Shown here piece by piece: positions 1-6,904 of a DNA stretch of 64,000 nucleotides (position 1 is its first letter; the number at the start of each line of letters is the position of its first letter). The position numbers and the translations under genes are program-made. The DNA is from Luteibacter sp. dw_328. Its GTDB lineage: Bacteria > Pseudomonadota > Gammaproteobacteria > Xanthomonadales > Rhodanobacteraceae. The stretch spans positions 434,001 to 498,000 of the forward strand of contig NZ_JAAVUW010000002.1 of assembly GCF_018449605.1 (NCBI RefSeq). The letters run 5' to 3'. The notes below the pieces were generated by a model. It had not been told where the DNA came from. It made no database searches and was given only the letters and a program-made list of their open reading frames with translations.

Positions 1-1641
1 GAACCACTCTTCCCGTGGCACGCCGCTTGCCTCGGCATACAGGGCGAGGGCCTTCCGGTCAGCAGCTACGGCGCCCGCGGGGTCGGTCTGAATGCCGTAA
101 GCGCGTCCGAGCGCGTTCCAGGCGCGTGCACGCTCGATGGCACCCAAGCCGCTGGTGGCCTGAAGTTCCAAGACCTGTTTCAACAAGGGAATCGCGCGCG
201 CCCCCTGGTCTAATGCGTTATAGCTTTGCGCGATGGATAGCAGGAGTGCGGCCCTCACTTCCGGAGTCAGGCGTGGGTCGTCGCTGGCCTGCCGCGCGCC
301 CCGGTCGAGCATGTCGCGCACGCGCAGATTTTCACCTTGCGCGTGTCCGGGATCAGCGTGCTCGAAGAGGTCGCTCATGAACCCTGCCACCGCCTGTGTC
401 TTGTCGCGTTCGCGCTGGACGCGTTGCAACTGCATGAGCAACGTCATGACAAATGCCGCCACCAGCACGGTCAACAGCGAAGCGACGCCCATCGCGATAC
501 GGTGGCGACGGGCGAACAGTCGTACTCGGTACCAGCGTCGGCCCTGTCTCGCCAGCACGGGACGTGCTGCCAGGTAGCGACGCAGATCCTGGGCCATCGA
601 GGTGACGCTGGCGTAGCGATGCGCCGGATCGACACGCAGCGCCTTCATGACGATGGCATCGACGTCGGCAGGCACGACGCCGGGTGTATGTCGGCTTGGC
701 GCGGTCAGGCCGCCCTCGACGATCGCCTTCGACAGGTCGATCGGGGATTGCACGGTATCGACATCGAAGGGGCGCCTGCCGCAGGCGAGTTGATAGAGCA
801 CGACGCCGAGAGACCATACGTCCGTACGTACGTCGAGCGGCTGGCCACTGACCTGTTCCGGACTCGCGTAGGCCAGGGTCAGCGCGCGGTGAATCGTACC
901 GGTGCGTGCCTCGGTCATTTCTCCGGTGGCGTCGAGGAGTCGCGAAATACCGAAATCCAGAAGTTTTGGCTCGCCCTGCGCGGTGACCAGGATATTCGCG
1001 GGTTTGATATCCCTGTGGATTACCAGCTTTCCATGGGCGTATTGAACCGCGTCGCACACTTTCAGGAACACTTCGATGCGCTCTCGCAACGACAGGTCAT
1101 GCCTCTGGCACCAGTGGTCGATACGTTCGCCCTCGACGTATTCCATGGCCAGGTAGGGCGTGTTACCTGCCGTGCGGCCTGCATCGAGCAAATGGGCAAT
1201 GTACGGATGATTCAGCGTGGCCAGAATGCGGCGCTCTTCGGCGAAGCGTCGATGGGCCTCGCTTCCTTCGAAGCCGGCGAAGCGCAATAACTTCAAGGCC
1301 ACGCGCTGCCGCCACTCAGCGCTAGATCCCGCGTCGACCGTGCGTTCTGCGAGATACACCATGCCCATGCCGCCTTCGCCCAGTAAATGGTCGATTCGGT
1401 AGCCGCTGGGCAGCGCGGCGGTCAGGTTTGCGCCGTCTTCCGGCATGGCCGTTGGCAGGGCCGGGTAGGGGTGCCCGGTCTCCTCCGCGGCGCCGAGTGT
1501 CCAGCGGACTTCGGAAAGTAGTGTTTCGTCGCCCGCGCACGCCGAGGCGACATACGATTCACGCTCGTCGATGGGCAATTCCAGCGCGACGAGGGCGACG
1601 GATTTCGCGCGCAGGTACAGCTGGCCACGATCCTCCGACAA
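1..1641 (-). CDS. Serine/threonine protein kinase with C-terminal TPR-like region (3' end missing)
   Basis: Hanks-type kinase that would phosphorylate Ser/Thr on unknown cytoplasmic targets. The reverse-strand frame is open from 1641 off the window edge. It shows a glycine loop (GEGGMGMVY), the VALK lysine, HRDIKPAN catalytic loop, DFG, and an SPEQ-type activation segment. Before the kinase domain is a helical stretch with the pattern LPIDERESYVASACAGDETLL, seen in many such kinases of this group. After it comes one membrane segment (near 440-500 on the map), then alpha-helical sequence of TPR character (ARAWNALGRAYG), so the kinase is cytoplasmic and the sensor part periplasmic. I chose a TTG start at 1641 because AGGGGAG lies 6 nt before it; there is no ATG in a suitable place. 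In related genomes such kinases often sit beside an ECF sigma gene, but none is visible here. The C-terminus is outside the window. Confidence 0.88.
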   Translation of the reverse strand, partial: MSEDRGQLYLRAKSVALVALELPIDERESYVASACAGDETLLSEVRWTLGAAEETGHPYPALPTAMPEDGANLTAALPSGYRIDHLLGEGGMGMVYLAERTVDAGSSAEWRQRVALKLLRFAGFEGSEAHRRFAEERRILATLNHPYIAHLLDAGRTAGNTPYLAMEYVEGERIDHWCQRHDLSLRERIEVFLKVCDAVQYAHGKLVIHRDIKPANILVTAQGEPKLLDFGISRLLDATGEMTEARTGTIHRALTLAYASPEQVSGQPLDVRTDVWSLGVVLYQLACGRRPFDVDTVQSPIDLSKAIVEGGLTAPSRHTPGVVPADVDAIVMKALRVDPAHRYASVTSMAQDLRRYLAARPVLARQGRRWYRVRLFARRHRIAMGVASLLTVLVAAFVMTLLMQLQRVQRERDKTQAVAGFMSDLFEHADPGHAQGENLRVRDMLDRGARQASDDPRLTPEVRAALLLSIAQSYNALDQGARAIPLLKQVLELQATSGLGAIERARAWNALGRAYGIQTDPAGAVAADRKALALYAEASGVPREEWF

Positions 1642-1693
1642 CGCTTGCTCCCCTGTGCGGCTCGACCGGCCGTCGGGAGAGTATAAGCTGGCG

Positions 1694-2200
1694 TTACCTT
1701 ATGACGCCGACCCCGAGGCCAAAGCTCACGTTCGGGTGGCCGCCGGACATTTCCTTGGCCGTCCATACGTGGGACTGGTTCACCGTGACGAGCGGGAAGG
1801 TGTAGTTGGCCTGGCCCACGTTGCTGGCGCGCGTACCGTTGATACGCCCCGACACGGTGACGAGGCGGCCGGCCGGATAGTCGAGGCTTTCGACATACCC
1901 AGGCATGGCTGCAATGAAGCGACCGTTACCGGTGTCGTTGGATTGCGGACGCTGCGAGCCGTCGAGCGGATAGGCCAGGATCTCGATTTCGCTGTGATCG
2001 GCGAAGTTACTCACCTTCACGATGCGACCGCCCCAGATCACGTCGGACGTGCCGTAGCGTTCCGGTTCGCGTGCCACCTGGGCGGGTGGCACGGCGACGT
2101 TGTTCGCCGTGGGCTTGTAGATAGGCGCAGGTGCACAGCCGGCGAGGGCCAGCGTGAGCAGGGCGGCAGGGACAGCTAGACGGACGACGGTCGGGCGCAT
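1694..2200 (-). CDS. slp: Slp-family outer membrane lipoprotein
   Basis: A 168-residue lipoprotein. The N-terminus is a lipoprotein signal peptide ending in LALAGC, so the mature protein begins at Cys21 and is lipid-anchored, probably in the outer membrane. The body matches the Slp (starvation-inducible lipoprotein) family: an opening with P-x-x-V/I near PPAQVAREPERY, then VIWGGRIVKVSNFADHSEIE, and a YPLD segment with a terminal VTVSGRINGTR region. Slp proteins are linked to stationary-phase and acid stress in E. coli, but the biochemical role is not known. It stands alone, about 30 bp upstream of the rlmJ stop on the same strand and ahead of the kinase gene, so weak co-transcription with rlmJ is possible. 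Confidence 0.85.
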   Translation of the reverse strand: MRPTVVRLAVPAALLTLALAGCAPAPIYKPTANNVAVPPAQVAREPERYGTSDVIWGGRIVKVSNFADHSEIEILAYPLDGSQRPQSNDTGNGRFIAAMPGYVESLDYPAGRLVTVSGRINGTRASNVGQANYTFPLVTVNQSHVWTAKEMSGGHPNVSFGLGVGVIR

Positions 2201-2228
2201 GAGTCAGCTCCTGGCAGGTAGCTGAACT

Positions 2229-3131
2229 TTAGCGCCGACGGACTGAACGGGGTGAGTGCGGAGCGTGGGGAGGTTCTTCATCCTTCCCTTCCTCGACCAG
2301 CCAGGTCAGCCGGTATTCGGACTCGCCCGGCTTGCCGAGCAGTTTCGGTAGCAGGCGCAGCGAATCGCGGATCGTTTCATCCAGTTTCCACGGCGCATTC
2401 ACGATAGCGATGCCGGTGCCATTGAGCGTCAGCGGCGAGTTGTCCGGTCGCAGCAGTAACTCGGCGACGAGAACGCGCTTTGCACCACACTTGGTCAGCC
2501 AGCGGTGGAACGGCTGGACATGGCTGCGGACCTTGATCGGATACCAGACGGCATACATACCGGTCGGCCACTTTTCGAGCGCAGCCTTGAGGGTTTTCTC
2601 AATGATGCGGAATTCCGCTTCCTGGGCTTCGAAGGGCGGGTCGATCAGCACGAGGCCGCGCTTTTCCTTCGGCGGGACGAAGGCCTTCAGGGCCTCGTAG
2701 CCGTCGCGCTCATGCACGTGGATGCGTTTGTCGTGATGGAACAGCTGGCGCAGGGCGCTGGATTCGTCGTTGCGCGTGTCGACCATCTGGGCGGTGTCGG
2801 TGTCGCGCATGAGGTGCGCAGCGAACCAGGGCGAGCCCGGGTAATAGCGCAGCGAGTCGTCACCCGGATTGCACGCGCGCACGATTTCCAGCCATTTCCA
2901 CAGCAGCGGCGGCAGGCCGCTGGCGGTTTTGAGGATGTTGACGCCTTCGTCGGCTTCACCGGTCTTGCGTGCCTCATTGCCGCGAAGGTCGTAGCGGCCG
3001 CTGCCGGCGTGAGTGTCGATGTAGCAGAACGGCGAGGCCTTCTGCTTCAGCGAGTCGATCAAGGCCACGAGCACCATGTGCTTGAGGACATCGGCAAAGT
3101 TGCCGGCATGGTACGCGTGGCGATAATTCAT
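2229..3131 (-). CDS. rlmJ: 23S rRNA (adenine2030-N6)-methyltransferase RlmJ
   Basis: SAM-dependent methylation of A2030 in 23S rRNA. The N-terminus MNYRHAYHAGNFADVLKH is diagnostic of RlmJ. DTHAGSGRYDL at about residue 40 is the SAM-binding motif I, and LIDPPFE at about residue 163 is the (N/D)PP(Y/F) catalytic motif of adenine-N6 methyltransferases. Length (300 aa) is slightly more than the E. coli enzyme (280 aa), the excess being a Pro/His/Arg-rich C-terminal tail. The gene is monocistronic, reading away from the oxidoreductase gene at 3185. This housekeeping call is secure. Confidence 0.96.
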   Translation of the reverse strand: MNYRHAYHAGNFADVLKHMVLVALIDSLKQKASPFCYIDTHAGSGRYDLRGNEARKTGEADEGVNILKTASGLPPLLWKWLEIVRACNPGDDSLRYYPGSPWFAAHLMRDTDTAQMVDTRNDESSALRQLFHHDKRIHVHERDGYEALKAFVPPKEKRGLVLIDPPFEAQEAEFRIIEKTLKAALEKWPTGMYAVWYPIKVRSHVQPFHRWLTKCGAKRVLVAELLLRPDNSPLTLNGTGIAIVNAPWKLDETIRDSLRLLPKLLGKPGESEYRLTWLVEEGKDEEPPHAPHSPRSVRRR

Positions 3132-3184
3132 CCCGCCAGTATAGCGGGGCCCGCCCTGTGGAGCCTGCTTCTTATGGGAGCCGC

Positions 3185-3820
3185 TCAGTACGCGAAGGTC
3201 ACCCGCTTCTTCGCCGCGTCACCCTTCTCGATCCGGTCCAGCACGCCGATCGCGAAATCCGCGATCGAAATCCGGCTATGGCCTTCCGCATTCACCAGCA
3301 ACTGCTCGCCGCCGAAGCGGAAACTGCCCTTGCGCTCGCCCGGTGCAATCTCGGCGGCGGGGCTTATATAGGTCCAGTCGATAGGGGCTTTGCTGGCGCG
3401 GAAGACGGCCAACGCTTCGATCTGTGCATTGGCCGAGGCCTTCCAGGCTTCCGGAAAGCCTGGATCGTCGATGACGCGCACACCGGGGGCGGTTTCCAGG
3501 CTACCGGCACCACCCACCCAGGCGAAGCGACGTACGCCGGCCCTCGACAGGGCGTCCAGCAGTAGCGCGGCCTGACGGGGCACATTGGCCGGGTCGGCGT
3601 GGTCGTTGAGGCTGGCGATGGCGGCATCGTTGCCGGGCAGGACGCTGGCATACGAGGACGGCTGGGCGACATCGCCCTTCACCACGGTCAGGGCGTCATG
3701 CTTCGTGGCGAGCTTCGCCGGGTCACGAACCACGGCGGTGACCTCGTGGCCCCGGTCGAGGGCCTCGTCGAGGATGACGCTGCCAAGGTTGCCGGTGGCG
3801 CCGAACAGGACGATCTTCAT
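3185..3820 (-). CDS. NAD(P)-binding atypical short-chain dehydrogenase (YwnB/NmrA-like)
   Basis: A 211-residue Rossmann-fold protein. GATGNLGSVIL at the N-terminus is the NAD(P)-binding motif of atypical SDRs; VVKGDVAQPSSY marks the adenine-ribose contact and FAWVGGAGSLE the central strand. Such enzymes act as NAD(P)H-dependent reductases or redox sensors; the substrate cannot be told from sequence. It is divergent from the LysR regulator that starts at 3939, sharing a 118-bp promoter region with a palindrome at 3907-3923, so control by that regulator is likely. The gene ends only about 50 bp before the start of rlmJ on the same strand. Confidence 0.85.
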   Translation of the reverse strand: MKIVLFGATGNLGSVILDEALDRGHEVTAVVRDPAKLATKHDALTVVKGDVAQPSSYASVLPGNDAAIASLNDHADPANVPRQAALLLDALSRAGVRRFAWVGGAGSLETAPGVRVIDDPGFPEAWKASANAQIEALAVFRASKAPIDWTYISPAAEIAPGERKGSFRFGGEQLLVNAEGHSRISIADFAIGVLDRIEKGDAAKKRVTFAY

Positions 3821-3906
3821 GGGCGGTAGGCCTGCTGCAGGGAAAGGATGAGGCAGAGGATGCGCCTAAGATCGTTCCGGAAATACGCCTTCTAGCGCGA
3901 TTCATC

Positions 3907-3923
3907 GTAAAGTATGGCTTTAC
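3907..3923. promoter_or_regulatory. Palindromic operator candidate between LysR gene and oxidoreductase gene
   Basis: GTAAAG-TATGG-CTTTAC is a perfect 6-bp inverted repeat with a 5-bp spacer, in the shared control region and 15 bp before the LysR ATG. LysR-type regulators commonly bind dyads of this sort in the region between themselves and a divergent target. The position suggests autorepression plus control of the oxidoreductase at 3185-3820. Only one site is visible, so this is inference. Confidence 0.45.
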
Positions 3924-3938
3924 TATCGACCCGACCGC

Positions 3939-4832
3939 ATGGCTGCCGACGTTAACCTCAATCGCTTGGGTGTCTTCGTTGCCCTGGTCCGCGCCGGCTC
4001 GTTCACCGCGGCGGCCCGGCAGCTAGGGACGACCAAGGCGATGGTCAGCCAGCACCTGGCCAGGCTCGAGGAGGAGCTCGGCGTGACCTTGCTGGTGCGC
4101 AGCACGAGGAAGATGTCGCTCACGGACGCAGGTGAGCGCTTCCACGAAGACTGCGCTCGCGTGATGGCCGATGCCGAATCCGCCATCGCCCGCCTCGGCG
4201 AGTGCCGGGATACGCCGATGGGGGTGCTACGCGTCGCCGCGGCGGGCGACCACGGTCCGGCCATCGTCGCGCCGGCGTTGGCGGCCTTTGCCGAGCGCTA
4301 TCCCCAGGTGAGTGTGGAGCTCGTGGTCGGCGACGCCATGGTCGACCTCATCGCCGAGCGTTTCGACCTGTCCATCCGGTTGGGCTGGCTGCGCGATTCG
4401 AGCCTGCGTGCCGCGAAACTGGCCAGTTTTCGCCAGTGCCTGGTGGCCTCGCCTGCCTATCTCACGAAACACGGCACGCCTTGCACGCCCGCCGCGCTGG
4501 CGAGTCATCGATGGATCGCCCTGACGATCCTCACCTCGCCCACGCGTTGGACCTTCACCGACGAGGGTGGCGTCGAACATCCCGTGCAGATGCGCAGCGC
4601 CGCGAGCGCCAACACCACGCTGGCGGCGCATGGTTTCGTCGTCGCGGGCATGGGCGTGTCCGTGCTGCCGGATTACGTGGTGAACGAGGACCTGGCGGCA
4701 GGGCGGCTGGTGTCCCTGCTCCCCGATTTCACGCTCCCCGAAGGCGGCGTCCATGCGGTCTATCCGGGGCGCCAGCCTTCGGTAAAGGTGCGGGCGTTCA
4801 TCGACCTTCTCCGCGAACGTCTCAAGGCCTGA
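3939..4832 (+). CDS. LysR-family transcriptional regulator
   Basis: A 297-residue LysR regulator. The winged helix-turn-helix covers residues 1-65 (NRLGVFVALVRAGSFTAAAR, then TTKAMVSQHLARLEEELGV), followed by the usual linker and a periplasmic-binding-protein-like effector domain with a GVLRVAAAGDHG start and a GMGVSVLPDYV segment near the end. It belongs with regulators of quinone reductases and short-chain dehydrogenases. It is divergent from the oxidoreductase at 3185 and upstream of a zinc-binding-dehydrogenase-family gene at 4951, both plausible targets. The ATG at 3939 agrees with the family start. Confidence 0.93.
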   Translation: MAADVNLNRLGVFVALVRAGSFTAAARQLGTTKAMVSQHLARLEEELGVTLLVRSTRKMSLTDAGERFHEDCARVMADAESAIARLGECRDTPMGVLRVAAAGDHGPAIVAPALAAFAERYPQVSVELVVGDAMVDLIAERFDLSIRLGWLRDSSLRAAKLASFRQCLVASPAYLTKHGTPCTPAALASHRWIALTILTSPTRWTFTDEGGVEHPVQMRSAASANTTLAAHGFVVAGMGVSVLPDYVVNEDLAAGRLVSLLPDFTLPEGGVHAVYPGRQPSVKVRAFIDLLRERLKA

Positions 4833-4909
4833 CCGCCACGGCAGGGGCGTACAAGCTCGCGGCCCGCTGGCATGAAACCCTCAGGCCATCAACCAGCGAG
4901 GTAGTCGCC

Positions 4910-4954
4910 ATGCGAGTTGTTGTTATCGGTACCGGCAAGGGATTGACGCTGTGA
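4910..4954 (+). other. 14-codon ORF coupled to the downstream oxidoreductase gene (leader or gene remnant)
   Basis: ATG at 4910, preceded by GAGGTAG, encodes MRVVVIGTGKGLTL and stops at 4954, overlapping the GTG start of the next gene by four bases (GTGA). The peptide looks like the first strand and turn of a Rossmann nucleotide-binding domain, so it may be the stump of a deleted oxidoreductase gene. It could now act as a translated leader that feeds ribosomes to the next start. Confidence 0.35.
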
Positions 4955-5904
4955 AGGCGGCATGGATTTCCGATGCGGCAGGTGGTGACCTCTCCATTCG
5001 CGTGGGCGACACGGAGGCTCCCGCGCACGCCGACGACCGGCTCCTGGTCAACGTGGACGCCGTGGGCCTGACCTTCGGTGAACCCCACTGGGTGACCAAC
5101 GGCACCATGGCGCTACCGGATGGTTCGAAGCGCCCACTACCGGTGATCGTCGGGCACGAGTTCGCCGGTCACATCGCTCACGTCGGTCGTGCGACGAAGG
5201 GTTTCTCGGTCGGCGACCGCGTCGTCGGGCTCATCGACTTCTGGCGTAACGGCGCCGCAGCGGAGCAGGCGAGCGTCCTGCCGGGCGAGATCACGCAGCT
5301 GCCCGATGCGCTCTCCGCCGTCGAGGCCGCGACCTTGCCGATCGGTGCGCTCACGGCCTGGCAGGCACTGTTCGACTTCGCAAAGTTGAAAGCGGGTGAG
5401 ACCGCCCTGATCCATGGCGGTGCCGGCGCGGTCGGCACGTTCGCCATCCAGATTGCCAAGGGCATCGGGACACGTGTGATCGCCACCGCGCGCGGCAGCG
5501 AAGCCACCGGCCTGTGCCGTGAACTGGGTGCGGACGTGACGATCGATACGACGACAGAGCGTTTCGAAAACGTCGCGGGGCCAGTCGATGTCGTCTTTGA
5601 CACCGTGGGTCACGACCTGCTCGAGCGTAGCTGGCAGTACGTCAAGCCAGGTGCGCGTCTGGTCACCATCTCGGGCGAAGCCGAGGATGCGCCGTCGCCG
5701 GAACGGGCGCAAAAGCTCGGCATCGAAGCCTTCTGGTTCATCGTCAAGCCCGATCCCGCGCAGCTCGCGGAGATCGTGCGCTGGGTCGCTGACGGACGCA
5801 TCGTCGTACAGGTGGATCGCGCCTACCGTCTCGACGAAGCACGGCAGGCGTTTCTCGAAGCGGACTCGCGGGCGAAGCGCGGCAAGACGGTGCTCACCGT
5901 GTAA
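4951..5904 (+). CDS. Zinc-type alcohol dehydrogenase-like / quinone oxidoreductase (MDR family)
   Basis: A 317-residue medium-chain dehydrogenase/reductase. It has the GroES-like N-terminal half (VIVGHEFAGHIAHVG, FSVGDRVVGL) and a Rossmann half with ALIHGGAGAVGTFAIQIAK as the NADP(H)-binding motif, then DVVFDTVGHDLLERSW typical of the quinone oxidoreductase branch. The structural-zinc cysteine cluster is absent, so it is probably a zinc-free NADPH:quinone or enone reductase. The start is GTG at 4951, overlapping the stop of a 14-codon ORF; AAGG lies about 10 nt upstream. It lies downstream of the LysR gene on the same strand. Confidence 0.88.
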   Translation: MKAAWISDAAGGDLSIRVGDTEAPAHADDRLLVNVDAVGLTFGEPHWVTNGTMALPDGSKRPLPVIVGHEFAGHIAHVGRATKGFSVGDRVVGLIDFWRNGAAAEQASVLPGEITQLPDALSAVEAATLPIGALTAWQALFDFAKLKAGETALIHGGAGAVGTFAIQIAKGIGTRVIATARGSEATGLCRELGADVTIDTTTERFENVAGPVDVVFDTVGHDLLERSWQYVKPGARLVTISGEAEDAPSPERAQKLGIEAFWFIVKPDPAQLAEIVRWVADGRIVVQVDRAYRLDEARQAFLEADSRAKRGKTVLTV

Positions 5905-5919
5905 TCGCCACGTGGCGGG

Positions 5920-6453
5920 TCAGCTCATCTGGTCGCCGCGACGAAGGTTGATGTGCAGTGCCGTGGCGACGACCAGCATCGACTCGTCGTCGCTGGAGGA
6001 GGTGATCCAGCCGGCGGAAACATCGTCGTCCGCCTCGCGCGACCACAGCGTGTAGCCGTGCGGCTTGAGCTGATCGTAGGCGCGGTTGAAGATTTCAGCG
6101 GCATCGATGTCCTCGTGATACTCGTCGTCGTCCGGGTCGCCGTCCCAGTCCATGCTGACGTCGTGGAAGCGCGACACCAGCTCCTGGAGCGCTTCGACCA
6201 GCGCGCGGGTGTCATCCGCATCCACTTCGAAGCTGGCGCGCCAGTCCGTTACCTGGCCGACCAGGCGAATGGGATCGTCGTCGCCCTGGTCCTCGACTTC
6301 GTTGCGATAGTCGCTGAACTGCTTCTTGGCGGCTTCTTCGTCGCCGGGGTTGATCATCAGAAGCAGCTGCCAGACGTGTTTTTCGACCGTGTCCTCGCTG
6401 TCGTCATCGTCGTAGTCGCGTTCTTCGTAGGATTCGTCGTCGTAGGAATTCAT
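5920..6453 (-). CDS. Acidic DUF6630-like hypothetical protein
   Basis: A 177-residue cytoplasmic protein with no signal peptide or membrane segment. The first 25 residues are extremely acidic (SYDDESYEERDYDDDDSED). The rest resembles DUF6630: a HVWQLLLMINPGDEEAA helix, a stretch giving DWRASFEVDADD, a DMDW-type acidic turn (SMDWDGDPDDDEY), and a C-terminal GYTLWSREADDDVSAGW segment. No function is known for that family. I use the ATG at 6453 rather than an upstream one at 6582, because the extra 43 residues look non-coding. It converges on the MDR gene with a 15-bp gap. Confidence 0.72.
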   Translation of the reverse strand: MNSYDDESYEERDYDDDDSEDTVEKHVWQLLLMINPGDEEAAKKQFSDYRNEVEDQGDDDPIRLVGQVTDWRASFEVDADDTRALVEALQELVSRFHDVSMDWDGDPDDDEYHEDIDAAEIFNRAYDQLKPHGYTLWSREADDDVSAGWITSSSDDESMLVVATALHINLRRGDQMS

Positions 6454-6904
6454 GTGGGTTGGCCTGTGGGTCTGCGGATGAATGATCGCATTAATGGCGA
6501 GCGGAAGCGGCCATGGGGCGAATGGACGGCCATTCAGCACGGTTGACAAACGTGCGACGCAGTGCAACAAATAACCCTCCAAGCCATCTGCCAGGCGATC
6601 TACTCACCAGTGAACGCACTCAACCACAGCGCAAAGACCTCCCCGATGACGCTCGCGGCCATGCCGCACCGTTCGGCGGCTTGCGCGTGTTGTTGTTGTC
6701 GACTGGCCTGAGTTCGGCCCCACGTCCGGCGTTTGACGCCCTGACGTAGCCACCGCGGCCCGCCCGCGGTTCTTCTCCCTCCCTCGTTCTTTCCGGTCAT
6801 GCCCGATCGGCGTCGTGTTGCGCGTCGCCGGGGCGAGGCCGTCTTCCCACACCCGGCGCCCAGAGGCGTCGGCGTTCTGCATCGTCCCCAGGGGAACCAC
6901 GTCC
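6454..6904. other. Intergenic region, divergent promoters
   Basis: About 450 bp between the acidic protein gene and the TonB-dependent receptor gene. No gene is supported here. A TTGACA hexamer at 6543-6548 faces rightward, but no good -10 follows at 17 bp. No clear operator palindrome was seen. The receptor probably has a long 5' untranslated region or a promoter near 6800. Confidence 0.4.

Noticed and set aside
353-1057. Open frames on both strands inside the kinase gene
   Set aside because: The kinase frame, open past the window edge, carries HRDIKPAN and DFG; the others carry nothing recognisable.
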